Source: Uruburuella suis (GTDB lineage: Bacteria; Pseudomonadota; Gammaproteobacteria; Burkholderiales; Neisseriaceae). Taken from it: DNA of 64,000 nt. A program made the translations under genes and the position numbers. This document shows, in pieces, positions 43,174-51,847 of the stretch (its first letter is position 1; each line of letters opens with the position of its first letter). The notes beneath the pieces were generated by a model. That model had not been told where the DNA came from, searched no databases, and saw nothing but the letters and a program-made list of their open reading frames with translations. Location of the stretch: positions 61,956 to 125,955 of the forward strand of contig NZ_SLXE01000003.1 of the NCBI RefSeq assembly GCF_004341385.1, read 5' to 3'.

Positions 43174-43275
43174 ATACCAATCCAAAAAAATAACCTAACT
43201 TCGTTGTCTCGCCTTGCCGTACGTGTGTACTGTCGCAGGCTTCCGCCTTGTTAGCTTACTTTTTTGAATGGGTAT
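43174..43275. repeat. ATACC-type 102-bp dispersed repeat
   Basis: ATACCAATCCAAAAAAATAA to TTTTTGAATGGGTAT with the GTTGTCTCGCCTTGCCGTAC core, in the 384-bp gap between yigZ and tRNA-Lys, which also holds a DUS hairpin (about 43047-43076). Confidence 0.8.
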
Positions 43276-43298
43276 TATTTTCAGGTACTACAGAAAAC

Positions 43299-43333
43299 AA
43301 AAAACCTGCCCGTTTGCACAGGCAGGTTTTTTT
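43299..43333 (-). terminator. tRNA-Lys terminator
   Basis: AAAAACCTGCC / GGCAGGTTTTTTT with a 10-nt loop, directly 3' of the minus-strand tRNA gene. Confidence 0.8.
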
Positions 43334-43336
43334 ATT

Positions 43337-43412
43337 TGGTGGGTCGTGAAGGATTCGAACCTTCGACCAACGGATTAAAAGTCCGCTGCTCTACCAGCTG
43401 AGCTAACGACCC
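43337..43412 (-). tRNA. tRNA-Lys (anticodon UUU)
   Basis: Read on the minus strand it begins GGGTCGTTAGCTCAGCTGGT and ends with TTCGAATCC, then TTCACGACCC and an encoded ACCA. The 7-bp acceptor stem GGGTCGT/ACGACCC and the anticodon loop CTTTTAA (TTT) are clear. 76 nt including CCA. Confidence 0.97.
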
Positions 43413-43644
43413 AATAAGCTCAAAATTATAGCGAATAGGTGCTAAATGCGTCAAGCTATTTTTATTCAAATGGGCAATTTGCTTATCAAAATACAACCGT
43501 TTTGATGAAAAAATAACCGAGCCAAAGCAGCTATGCTATGATTTTCCTACCGCTGCTGCCATCAGTGGCGGCGTTTGGGATTTGTCTGCATTACATGCGA
43601 TGAAAACAAACCCTGAATCTTGATCAAATTAAGGACGAACGACA

Positions 43645-44010
43645 ATGAAAAAAATTCTGACTGCCGCCTTTATGGTGGCTGCGTTGGCTGCATGCTCGCA
43701 AGAAACCAAGCAAGAAACCAAAGAAGCCGCCCAAGCCGTGGCTTCTGATGTGAAAGATGCAAAAGCGGATGCGGCTTCGGCTGTGGATGCTGCTGCTGTT
43801 GCCGCGAAAGAAGCCGGTGCAAAAGCGGCTGATGCCACTAAAGAAGCCGGTGAGAAAGCAGTTGACGCCACTAAAGAAGCTGGCGAAAAAGCGGTTGATG
43901 CCACTAAAGCAGCTGGTGAGAAAGCGGCCGATGCCACTAAAAATGTGGCAGAAGATGCCGTAGCCGCTGCCAAAGAAGCTGCTGAAAAAGCCAAGGAAGC
44001 CGCCAAATAA
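43645..44010 (+). CDS. Ala/Lys-repeat lipoprotein (LEA-like)
   Basis: 121 residues. The lipoprotein signal MKKILTAAFMVAALAAC (lipobox LAAC, Cys 17) is followed almost entirely by Ala, Lys, Glu, Asp and Thr. Eleven-residue units such as DATKEAGEKAV recur about four times. This is an uninterrupted amphipathic helix similar to late-embryogenesis-abundant or apolipoprotein-like repeats. It is probably a periplasm-facing outer membrane lipoprotein; a stress-protective role is guesswork. The repeats could change copy number by recombination. Confidence 0.75.
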   Translation: MKKILTAAFMVAALAACSQETKQETKEAAQAVASDVKDAKADAASAVDAAAVAAKEAGAKAADATKEAGEKAVDATKEAGEKAVDATKAAGEKAADATKNVAEDAVAAAKEAAEKAKEAAK

Positions 44011-44018
44011 GCGTTTGT

Positions 44019-44057
44019 AAAAAGGCCGTCTGAACTTATTGTTCAGACGGCCTTTTT
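44019..44057. terminator. DUS terminator shared by the lipoprotein and mrp
   Basis: AAAAAGGCCGTCTGAAC / GTTCAGACGGCCTTTTT with a 5-nt loop, between convergent genes. Confidence 0.8.
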
Positions 44058-44077
44058 TATGCTTCAGCCCGTTGCTT

Positions 44078-45157
44078 TTATTCCACCACGATTTTCGGAA
44101 AGCGGCTGCTGAAATCTTTGCCTTTATCGGCCACGGCCAGCGCCAGCGCCCACGCGGCATGGGTGTAGATTTCGGCGATGGCCGGTTGGGCTTCCTGCAT
44201 CTGCTTGACCGTGCCCGCATCCATGGCTTCACGCACGGGCAGGCTTAAGGGCAGCTGCCCCAATAGCGGCACGCCCAGCTTGTCGGCAAGATGTTTGCCG
44301 CCATCATGGCCGAAGATGGCTTCGCTGTGGCCACAATGGCTGCAAATGTGCACCGACATATTTTCGAGCACGCCGAAAATGGGGATATTCACTTTTTGAA
44401 ACATATCCACTGCTTTTTTGGCATCAATCAGCGCGATGTCTTGCGGGGTGGTGACCACCACCGAGCCGGTGACGGGGATTTTTTGCGACAGCGTGAGCTG
44501 GATGTCGCCGGTGCCGGGCGGCAAATCGATAAAGAGATAATCCACATCGGCCCATTCGCTTTGAAACAGCAGCTGCTGCAAAGCCTGCGAGAGCATGGGG
44601 CCGCGCCATACCACGGCTTGGTCGGGATCCACCAAAAAGCCGATCGACATCACCTGAATGCCGCCTTCGGCCACCACGGGCACGAGCTTGCCGTCGGCCT
44701 GTTGCGGCTTGCCGTCGGCCACGCCCAGCATGGTGGGCTGGCTGGGGCCGTAAAGGTCGGCATCGAGCACGCCCACGCGTGCGCCCATGCGCGCCATGGC
44801 CATGGCCAGATTGGCGGTGGTGGTGGATTTGCCCACGCCGCCTTTGCCCGAGGCCACGGCGATGATGTTTTTCACGCCTTTGATGGTGGCCACGCCAGGC
44901 TGCACTTTGTGTGTGCCAATGTGGGTGGCGATACCCAGATGTAGCGGCTGCGGGCCGCTCAAATCGTGCAAGGCCGTCTGAACGCGTTCGGCCAGCTCTT
45001 GGCCGATAAAGGCGGTGGGAAAGCCGAAGCGCAGGCTGATGTGCAGGCCGTCGGGGCGTGCTTCGAGCGATTCAACGGCTTGCTCGCTGCCGATGGTGCG
45101 GCTGCTGTGGGGAATTTCTACCGCATCAAGTGCGGCACGGATAGCGGGAATATTCAT
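44078..45157 (-). CDS. apbC: Mrp/ApbC-family Fe-S cluster carrier ATPase
   Basis: 359 residues. An N-terminal MIP18-like domain (about 1-85) precedes the P-loop ATPase with the deviant Walker A IAVASGKGGVGKSTTTANLA (near residue 105), DADLYGPSQPTMLG and DYLFIDLPPGTGD. The C-terminal CxxC (ICSHCGHSE) can hold a [4Fe-4S] cluster. It delivers Fe-S clusters to target proteins in the cytoplasm. It has one in-frame DUS near 44969. Confidence 0.94.
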   Translation of the reverse strand: MNIPAIRAALDAVEIPHSSRTIGSEQAVESLEARPDGLHISLRFGFPTAFIGQELAERVQTALHDLSGPQPLHLGIATHIGTHKVQPGVATIKGVKNIIAVASGKGGVGKSTTTANLAMAMARMGARVGVLDADLYGPSQPTMLGVADGKPQQADGKLVPVVAEGGIQVMSIGFLVDPDQAVVWRGPMLSQALQQLLFQSEWADVDYLFIDLPPGTGDIQLTLSQKIPVTGSVVVTTPQDIALIDAKKAVDMFQKVNIPIFGVLENMSVHICSHCGHSEAIFGHDGGKHLADKLGVPLLGQLPLSLPVREAMDAGTVKQMQEAQPAIAEIYTHAAWALALAVADKGKDFSSRFPKIVVE

Positions 45158-45523
45158 GGTATTTGCCTTTTGTGATGTGTGGTGCCGATTTTAACAGATT
45201 GGCGCTGAAGCCGCGCCGCGCAGGCCGGCTTTTCAGACGGCCTTAACGCAATTTAAATTTTGCGGTGGGGTGAAAAGTGGATAAGTTTGAATAATTGAGG
45301 ATATTCAACCATCGGCTGTGTTTGCACAATGTTGTTTCAGTTTTCAATAAATCTTGCCGGTTCGCCATTTTGGTTTGCGTTGGCCTAGCGGCTTTAAAAC
45401 ATGGCATCAATATGCAAGCGTTTTGCCGGGCTTTCAATCGTGCAGATAAAGGGCGCCGGCGATAGGGTTTTAACACAGGCCGTCTGAAACGCAGTGTTGC
45501 CGTGTGTTATGGAAAAATTGCTA

Positions 45524-45529
45524 TATAAT
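45524..45529 (+). promoter_or_regulatory. -10 box upstream of ldh
   Basis: TATAAT in CTATATAATTGTCC, 50 bp upstream of the ldh ATG. The 421-bp gap after mrp holds two single DUS (about 45232 and 45478) and no other structure that I can see. Confidence 0.4.
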
Positions 45530-45578
45530 TGTCCAATCAGCGGTTTATTTTGATTGCAAACACAATAGGAGCGGCATT

Positions 45579-46535
45579 ATGACCAAAAAAGTCGGCAATA
45601 AAGTGGTGATTATCGGCACCGGCGCGGTGGGCATCAGCTATGCATTTTCCATGTTTAATCAAGGCCATTGCGATGAGATGGTGTTGATTGACCTCAACCG
45701 CAAAAAAGCGCTTGGCGAAGTGCGCGATTTGCAAGACGGCATTTTGTATGCGCAAACGCCCACCCAAATCAAGCTGGGCGATTATGCCGATTGCGCCGAT
45801 GCCGATATTGTGTGCATTTGCGCCGGTGTGCCGCAGCGGCCGGGCGAAACGCGGCTGGATTTGATTGATAATAATTTGAAGGTATTCCACAGCATTGTCG
45901 GTGCGGTGATGGGCTCGGGCTTTGACGGCATTTTTCTGGTGGCCACCAACCCGGTGGACGTGCTCGCTTATGCCACTTGGAAATTTTCCGGCCTGCCCAA
46001 ATCGCGTGTAATCGGTTCGGGCACCATTCTCGATACGGCGCGCTTGTGCAATTATGTGGGCGAGGCTTTCCGTGTGGCGCCGGTGAGCGTAGATGCCTAT
46101 ATGATAGGCGAACACGGCGACAGCGTGATTGCCGCCTGGAGCGCGGCCAGCATTGCCGGTATGCCGCTGAAAAAGCTTTTGGCCGCGCATGAAAACGGTG
46201 AGCAGTTGATGAACGATATCCACAGCCATGTGCGTGATGCCGCTTATGCCATTATCGAAGCCAAAGGCGCCACCAGCTACGGCATCGGCATGGGCTTGAG
46301 CCGCATTTCCAACGCCATTTTGCACAACCAAAACGTGGTGTTGACCGTGTCTACGCTGTTGGAGGGCGAATTGGGGCAAGAGGGCGTGTATATCGGTGTG
46401 CCGGCAGTGATCAACCGCAAAGGTGCGGTGCGGGTGTTTGAAGTGCCGCTGGATGAGCATGAGCAACAACGTTTTGCCGAATCGGCGGCCTTGCTCAAAA
46501 GCTATCAGGCCAAAGTGGATGATTTTCAGCCGTAA
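45579..46535 (+). CDS. ldh: L-lactate dehydrogenase (NAD-dependent)
   Basis: 318 residues from the ATG at 45579 with AGGAG as SD; the frame extends upstream but without SD. Motifs: KVVIIGTGAVGISYAFSMFN (NAD), ICAGVPQRPGETRLDLIDNN (substrate Arg), ATNPVDVLAYATWKFSGLP and the catalytic His in MIGEHGDSVIAAWS. It interconverts pyruvate and L-lactate. The GTGAVG motif and length fit LDH rather than malate dehydrogenase. Confidence 0.93.
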   Translation: MTKKVGNKVVIIGTGAVGISYAFSMFNQGHCDEMVLIDLNRKKALGEVRDLQDGILYAQTPTQIKLGDYADCADADIVCICAGVPQRPGETRLDLIDNNLKVFHSIVGAVMGSGFDGIFLVATNPVDVLAYATWKFSGLPKSRVIGSGTILDTARLCNYVGEAFRVAPVSVDAYMIGEHGDSVIAAWSAASIAGMPLKKLLAAHENGEQLMNDIHSHVRDAAYAIIEAKGATSYGIGMGLSRISNAILHNQNVVLTVSTLLEGELGQEGVYIGVPAVINRKGAVRVFEVPLDEHEQQRFAESAALLKSYQAKVDDFQP

Positions 46536-46699
46536 AGATGTTTCATGAAATTTCAATCTTAAAACAAAGATTTGAAGAAAGAATATCAACGATATAAACC
46601 ATTTCGGCGCCGCCGCGCAGCTTTGCCAACTCCAATCGATCCACTTTATCACGGCGTGTGCCGTTATTCCCCTAGTGCATCATCAAAAGGAGCTTCATC

Positions 46700-47149
46700 A
46701 TGATTACCGACCGCAACCAAGTGACCGAAATGATTATCGCCGCCAAAGTGGCCAAAGGCTTGAAATGGGAAGAAGTGGCCGCCCAAGTGGGCTTGAGCAA
46801 AGAATGGGTAACCGCCGCCTGCTTGGGGCAGATGGCCTTGGATGCCGAGCAGGCCGAAATCATTGCCGATATTTTCGATTTGGGCGAAGATGCCGAAAAA
46901 TGGCTGCAACAAGTGCCCTATAAAGGCTGCCTGCCCACCGCCGTGCCCACCGACCCGCTGATTTACCGCTTATACGAAGTGATCAGCGTGTATGGCACCA
47001 CCATGAAAGCGCTGATTCATGAAGAATTCGGCGACGGCATTATGAGCGCGATTGATTTTTCGATGGACATCCAACGCGAGCCCAACGAGGCGGGCGACCG
47101 CGTGAATATCGTGATGTCGGGCAAATTTCTGCCGTATAAATCTTATTGA
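46700..47149 (+). CDS. cynS: Cyanate hydratase (cyanase)
   Basis: 149 residues. The N-terminal helix-turn-helix-like domain (about 10-75) contains KWEEVAAQVGLSKEWVTAAC. The C-terminal catalytic domain has PLIYRLYEVISVYGTTMKAL (Arg and Glu of the active site) and GDGIMSAIDFSMDI (active Ser). It converts cyanate and bicarbonate to carbamate and CO2. Strong SD AAAGGAGC. It is monocistronic with an AT-DUS terminator. Confidence 0.96.
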   Translation: MITDRNQVTEMIIAAKVAKGLKWEEVAAQVGLSKEWVTAACLGQMALDAEQAEIIADIFDLGEDAEKWLQQVPYKGCLPTAVPTDPLIYRLYEVISVYGTTMKALIHEEFGDGIMSAIDFSMDIQREPNEAGDRVNIVMSGKFLPYKSY

Positions 47150-47160
47150 TGGTTTGAAAA

Positions 47161-47203
47161 AAGGCAAATGCCGTCTGAAAATGTTTCAGACGGCATTTGC
47201 CTT
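47161..47203. terminator. AT-DUS terminator after cynS
   Basis: A perfect 20-bp stem AAGGCAAATGCCGTCTGAAA and its complement with a 3-nt loop. It uses the AT-DUS dialect. Confidence 0.85.
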
Positions 47204-47233
47204 TTGTGACAATATCTCGCTTTTCAGACGGCC

Positions 47234-47965
47234 TTACAAACCCAGCGCCCAAGGATTATCGCCGTTCATGCACAAATCATCGGTGCGGCATTCGAAATGG
47301 GCGAAAATCTGCGCCACAATTTCATCTTCATCATCCACAATCTGCATTAAATCCAAATCCGACGGCGAAATCATGCCTCTTTCCAAAAGCTGATCGCCGA
47401 TCCAATCGATCATGCCCTGCCAAAAGCTGCGTCCCACCAAGATAATCGGCCGGCTCGGCGTTTTGCCTGTTTGCACGAGGGTGAGGCTTTCAAACAATTC
47501 ATCCAGCGTGCCGAAGCCGCCGGGCATCACCACATAGGCCACCGCGTGCTTCACAAACATCACTTTGCGCGGGAAAAAATGCTGGAATTTAATCGACAAA
47601 TCCTGATAAGGGTTGGCGCCCTGCTCGTGCGGCAACACAATATTCAGCCCCACCGCCGGGCTGGCGCCGGCAAACGCGCCCTTATTGGCCGCCTCCATAA
47701 TGCCGGGGCCGCCGCCGGAAATCACCGAAAAGCCCGCGTCCGACAATTTGCGCGAAAGCCGCTCGGTAAAAAGATAATCGGGGTGGTCTACCGGCGTGCG
47801 GGCGCTGCCGTAAATGCTCACCGCCGGCTGAATGGCGCGCAGCTCTTCGCCCGCTTCCACAAATTCGGAAATGATTTTCAACACATGATACGACTCGCGC
47901 GCGTGCACTTCGCGGCGCACATCTTCCGGTAGGCGCGGGTGGGGCAGCTTTTTGCTCAGGCTCAT
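47234..47965 (-). CDS. LOG-family protein (predicted nucleotide phosphoribohydrolase)
   Basis: 243 residues. The Rossmann-like LOG/YgdH fold has VSIYGSARTPVDHPDYLFTE, VISGGGPGIMEAANKGA and the PGGxGTxxE motif in MPGGFGTLDELFESL. Relatives release adenine or other bases from nucleoside 5'-monophosphates; in plants they activate cytokinins. The bacterial substrate is unclear. It is convergent with cynS. Confidence 0.85.
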   Translation of the reverse strand: MSLSKKLPHPRLPEDVRREVHARESYHVLKIISEFVEAGEELRAIQPAVSIYGSARTPVDHPDYLFTERLSRKLSDAGFSVISGGGPGIMEAANKGAFAGASPAVGLNIVLPHEQGANPYQDLSIKFQHFFPRKVMFVKHAVAYVVMPGGFGTLDELFESLTLVQTGKTPSRPIILVGRSFWQGMIDWIGDQLLERGMISPSDLDLMQIVDDEDEIVAQIFAHFECRTDDLCMNGDNPWALGL

Positions 47966-48050
47966 GGCAGGGCTTTCTGTTGGATTGGCTCGGCCTTTAT
48001 TCTATAGCCGAATCGGCATATGCGCCATACGGCAGCGCAAACGGGCATTC

Positions 48051-48309
48051 ATACCAATCCAAAAAAATAACCTAACTTCGTTGGCTCGCCTAGCCGTACT
48101 ATTGATTCGGCAAATAAATATTGAACATTTTCAGATACCGGCAAACAAGCCTTTGGCTTGTTGCCCTCTCCCTAGCCCTCTCCCACGGGAGAGGGAACAG
48201 GTTTCTGCTGCGGGTAAGAGGATGTGAATATTCAATAATTAATTGCCGCATCTATAGGTGTACTGTCTTCGGCTCGCCGCCTTGTTAGCTTACTTTTTTG
48301 AATTGGTAT
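48051..48309. repeat. ATACC-type repeat interrupted by a MITE
   Basis: The outer repeat begins ATACCAATCCAAAAAAATAA and ends TTTTTTGAATTGGTAT. Its core is split after GCCTAGCCGTACT by the MITE copy at 48100-48257 and resumes with GTGTACTGTCTTCGGCTCGC. The rest of the 631-bp gap to the ABC transporter has one DUS hairpin (48352-48385) and an AT-rich stretch. Confidence 0.8.
48100..48257. mobile_element. Second copy of the MITE, inside an ATACC-type repeat
   Basis: Ends TATTGATTCGGCAAATAAAT and TTAATTGCCGCATCTATA, inverted relative to 27397-27552 and nearly identical through the CCCTCTCCCACGGGAGAGGG centre. The likely target duplication is TA. Confidence 0.75.
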
Positions 48310-48596
48310 CAGACGGCCAAGGTTTGTTTTTTGTTTTGAAGGTAAACATCCAGGCCGTCTGAAACATTTATCTTTCAGACGGCCTTGAATATAAATATAA
48401 ATGATAAACGCATGTAGGCATGAATACGGCCATCATCCAATTTATCGACAATCAACACACACGGGCGCAGCCTTGCCCATCCGGCGCCAAGCGCGATATA
48501 GCCGAAAATTATTAGCATAGCGATTTAAATTCTTTCTCTTTTGAGCACAGATTGATTACAGTACCAAACTGCACCCATTTCATCAGGACAACCATC

Positions 48597-49394
48597 ATGC
48601 CGCTGCTCTCCGCCCGCCACATCACCCTGGGCTACACCCACCAAGGCAGCCTCACCACTATCTTGCAGGATTTTTCGCTCGATGTGGCCGAGGGCGAGCT
48701 AATCGGCCTGATGGGCCCCAGCGGCGTGGGCAAATCTTCGCTTTTGCGCGTGTTGGCCGGGCTGGCCAAGCCTTTGAAGGGCGAGGTGCAATTATTCGGC
48801 AAAACACTCACCCGCCCGCACCCGCGCTTAGGGTTTGTGTTTCAACAAGCGGTGCTGCTGCCGTGGCTCAATGTGCGCGACAATGTTTCTTTCGGCCTTG
48901 ATTTCAAAAGCCAACCCGAATTGGGGCGCGCCGCGCGCCGGGCGCGGGTGGAAGAAGCCATTGAAGAAGTGGGGCTCTCGCACGCGGCCGAGATGTTTCC
49001 CGCCGAGCTTTCAGGCGGTATGGCGCAGCGCGTGTCGCTGGCGCGCGTGCTGGCGCGCAACCCCGAAGTGTGGCTGCTCGACGAGCCTTTTTCCGCACTC
49101 GATGCAGTAACGCGCACCGAAATGCAGGATTTGCTGCGCACGCTAATCAGCCGCCACAACGCCAGCGCGGTGATGGTGACACACGATATCGACGAAGCGC
49201 TGATTCTGGCCGACCGCGCCATCCTAATCGGCAACAAGCCTGGCCGCCAAATCGGAGAATGGCAGCTTGCCCTGCCTTATCCGCGCCACGATGCGCTGCT
49301 GGAAATGAACAGCGAGCGCGTGGAAATTCTGCAGGCGCTGCGCGATGCCCACGGCCATAAACGGCAGGTGGAAACGGTGGAATTTGTGATTTAG
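48597..49394 (+). CDS. ABC transporter ATPase (nitrate/sulfonate/taurine type)
   Basis: 265 residues from the ATG at 48597 (MPLLSARHITLGY). Walker A LMGPSGVGKSSLLRVLAG, Q-loop FVFQQAVLLPWLNV, signature LSGGMAQRVSLARVL, Walker B VWLLDEPFSALDAV and switch His in MVTHDIDEAL. The sequence groups with SsuB/TauB/NrtD. The three genes ATPase-binding protein-permease run in the same direction with 184- and 149-bp spacers, each with DUS. The substrate is unknown. Confidence 0.9.
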   Translation: MPLLSARHITLGYTHQGSLTTILQDFSLDVAEGELIGLMGPSGVGKSSLLRVLAGLAKPLKGEVQLFGKTLTRPHPRLGFVFQQAVLLPWLNVRDNVSFGLDFKSQPELGRAARRARVEEAIEEVGLSHAAEMFPAELSGGMAQRVSLARVLARNPEVWLLDEPFSALDAVTRTEMQDLLRTLISRHNASAVMVTHDIDEALILADRAILIGNKPGRQIGEWQLALPYPRHDALLEMNSERVEILQALRDAHGHKRQVETVEFVI

Positions 49395-49578
49395 GCCGTC
49401 TGAAAGCCACAAACTCAAACCGATGACGATCCTTTCAGACGGCCTGTATCAATCAAAAAGCCGCAGCGTGGGTTTTGCCCACAAAAGCAACCTGGTTCAA
49501 GCAATTGATTGAGCAGGAAATATTTCCAGTTTCAGACGGCCTGTAAAAACAAAACCAACACACGCAAGGATTCAAAAT

Positions 49579-50748
49579 ATGCCCAGCCGCCGTGAATTTC
49601 TCAAGCTCGCCGCCCTGTTTACCGCCGCCGGCAGCCTGCCGCTGCTGCAAGCCTGCGGGCAGCGCGCCGAGCAAAATCCCGATGCGCCGCTGAAAATCGG
49701 CTATCTGCCGATCACCGATGCCACGCCCTTGCTGGTGGCGCACGCGCAAGGTCTGTTTGCCAAACACGGTGTGAATAATGTGGCCAAGCCGGTGCTGTTT
49801 CGCAGTTGGGCTTCGCTGGTGGAAGCCTTTCTCAGCGGCCAAGTCAACCTGATTCACTTATTGTCGCCGATGAGCATTTGGGCGCGCTACGGCAGCGCCT
49901 CGCCGATTAAAGTGGTGATGTGGAACCATATGGCCGGCTCCGCGCTCACGGTTGCGCCCGATATTGCCAACATCGCCGGTTTGGGCGGCAAAACCGTGGC
50001 GATTCCGTTTTGGTATTCGATACACAACGTGGTGCTGCAAAAGATTTTGCGCGAACACGGCCTCAAAGTGGTGGAGAAAAACCCGCAAGCGGGCGAAGTG
50101 AAATTGAGCGTGATGGCGCCTTCCGACATGGTGGCCGCGCTCGCTAACCGTGCCATTGCCGGCTTTATCGTGGCCGAGCCGTTCAACGCCGTGGCCGAAG
50201 CCAAAGGCGTGGGTAAGGTGCTGCGCTTTTCCGGCGATGTGTGGCGCGACCACGCCTGCTGCGTGACGCTGATGCAGGAGCACGATATTGCCCGCCGCCC
50301 CGAATGGGTGCAAAACGTGGTTTCCGCGCTGGTGGAAGGCCAGGCTTGGGCCGCCGGCCACCGCGCCGACACCGCGCTGATGCTCTCCAAACAAGGGCCG
50401 CACAAATACACCCCGCATGAAGACAAAGTGCTGCAAAACGTGCTCGCCCCCGCGCCCGAAGCCTGGGCGCGCTACACCGAAAGCGGCATTATCCGCCACC
50501 CCGAATGGCACCAGCGCCGCATCGATTTTCAGCCTTATCCCTATCCTTCCTACACCGAAAAACTGGTGGAAATGCTCAAAGAAACCCATATCGCCGGTGT
50601 GAACCGTTTTCTTGATGAATTAAGCCCGCAGCATGTGGCGCAAGATTTGGTGGATGCGCGCTTTGTGAAGCAGGCGGTTGAAGCCGGGCAATTCCAGCAA
50701 TTATTCGGCTTAAACGGCTGGACGCGCGAAGAAATGATTGCGGTGTAG
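49579..50748 (+). CDS. ABC transporter substrate-binding lipoprotein with Tat-like signal
   Basis: 389 residues. The N-terminus MPSRREFLKLAALFTAAGSL combines a twin-arginine motif (SRREFLK) with a lipobox (LLQAC, Cys about 28), so it is probably exported folded and then lipidated. The mature part is a NrtA/SsuA/ThiY-type binding protein: LKIGYLPITDATPLLVAHAQ, GLFAKHGV, NLIHLLSPMSIWARYG and GKTVAIPFWYSIHNVVLQ. This class binds nitrate, cyanate, bicarbonate, sulfonates or pyrimidine precursors. cynS is 2.4 kb upstream, so cyanate is one idea, not a conclusion. Confidence 0.85.
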   Translation: MPSRREFLKLAALFTAAGSLPLLQACGQRAEQNPDAPLKIGYLPITDATPLLVAHAQGLFAKHGVNNVAKPVLFRSWASLVEAFLSGQVNLIHLLSPMSIWARYGSASPIKVVMWNHMAGSALTVAPDIANIAGLGGKTVAIPFWYSIHNVVLQKILREHGLKVVEKNPQAGEVKLSVMAPSDMVAALANRAIAGFIVAEPFNAVAEAKGVGKVLRFSGDVWRDHACCVTLMQEHDIARRPEWVQNVVSALVEGQAWAAGHRADTALMLSKQGPHKYTPHEDKVLQNVLAPAPEAWARYTESGIIRHPEWHQRRIDFQPYPYPSYTEKLVEMLKETHIAGVNRFLDELSPQHVAQDLVDARFVKQAVEAGQFQQLFGLNGWTREEMIAV

Positions 50749-50897
50749 CGTAGAGATGTGAAGAGATGGCGGTTGTGGCTAAGCAAACTTGCGGTTTGCC
50801 TACCTCGAACCCCAAAAAACAAAACAAACCGCCTGAAGCTTCTTCCAACCCTTTCAGACGGCCTTTATAAAAAAACAGCACACATCAAGGAACCCCT

Positions 50898-51650
50898 ATG
50901 CCATCTTCCCTGAAAACCCCCGCCCTCAGCGCCGCCGGCTTACTGATTTTGCTGATTGTCTGGCAAATCGGCACCCAGCTCTTGGCAGAGCGCATGCCGC
51001 TGGCCAATATGCTCGCGCCTGTGCCCACTTTCCAGAGCCTGTGGGATTTGCTGATTCACAACCAGCTCACCGGCCACATTATCGCCAGCCTCAAGCGCGT
51101 GGCGGTGGGCTTGCTGTGGGCACTGGCTTTCGGCGTGCCGCTGGGGCTGCTGATCGGCCAATCGGCGCTGGCCGAAAAGCTCACCGGCACATCGTTTCAA
51201 TTTTTGCGCATGATTTCACCGCTCTCGTGGATGCCCGTGGTGGTGATGCTTTTGGGCATAGGCGATGCGCCGATTTATTTTCTGCTCGCCTTTGCCGCCG
51301 TGTGGCCGATTCTGCTCAACACCGCCACCGGCGTGAAAGCCATCGACCGCCAATGGCTGCAACTCGGCCATTCGCTCGCCGCCACCCGCCGCGAAATGCT
51401 TTTTAAAATCATGCTGCCGGCCGTGTTCGGCCACATCCTCACCGGCCTGCGCTTAGCCATCGGTGTGGTGTGGATTGTGCTCGTGCCCTGTGAAATGTTG
51501 GGTGTAAACGAAGGCTTGGGCTATTTTATTCTCGACACCCGCGACCGGCTTGCCTATTCCGAATTAATGGCCGCCATTGTGCTCATCGGCGCGCTCGGCT
51601 GGCTGCTCGATGCTGCCACCCGCAAACTGCATTCGCGCTGGGTGCATTGA
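50898..51650 (+). CDS. ABC transporter permease (SsuC/TauC/NrtB type)
   Basis: 250 residues with six membrane helices. The BPD_transp_1 motif is present in FALRMISPLSWMPVVVMLLG-like context (FLRMISPLSWMPVVVMLLGI), with the EAA loop at GHSLAATRREMLFKIMLPAV. It forms the channel for the preceding ATPase and binding protein. A Correia-like element begins at the base following its stop codon. Confidence 0.9.
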   Translation: MPSSLKTPALSAAGLLILLIVWQIGTQLLAERMPLANMLAPVPTFQSLWDLLIHNQLTGHIIASLKRVAVGLLWALAFGVPLGLLIGQSALAEKLTGTSFQFLRMISPLSWMPVVVMLLGIGDAPIYFLLAFAAVWPILLNTATGVKAIDRQWLQLGHSLAATRREMLFKIMLPAVFGHILTGLRLAIGVVWIVLVPCEMLGVNEGLGYFILDTRDRLAYSELMAAIVLIGALGWLLDAATRKLHSRWVH

Positions 51651-51757
51651 TATAGTGAAATGCATAAAAAAGCGCTACGGCGTTGCTGCGCCTTGCCGTA
51701 CTGTTGTATGCTCTGCGGCTTGTTGCCTTGTATCGCTTTATTCTGCATTCCACTATA
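51651..51757. repeat. Correia-like element (TATAGTG ends)
   Basis: 107 bp from TATAGTGAAATGCATAAAAA to TTCTGCATTCCACTATA. The core GTTGCTGCGCCTTGCCGTAC resembles that of the ATACC-type repeats. It abuts the permease stop codon. Confidence 0.75.
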
Positions 51758-51847
51758 TTTAACGACACAGGCCGTCTGAAAGCGTTATGTTTTCAGACGG
51801 CCTTTTGTATTATCATCGGGCTGTTTACTTTTTACCGGAGGTCGGAA

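Noticed and set aside
43624..44232. Long minus-strand ORFs opposite the Ala/Lys-repeat lipoprotein
   Set aside because: They are mirror frames of a strongly biased repeat; the plus-strand ORF has a signal peptide, lipobox and terminator.
45243..45476. 77-residue ORF between mrp and ldh
   Set aside because: No SD, no recognisable sequence, and an Arg/Ala-rich composition typical of an antisense frame.
46536..46560. Possible third parS site after ldh
   Set aside because: GATGTTTCATGAAATTTC lacks the central CACGTG, so it does not fit the consensus.
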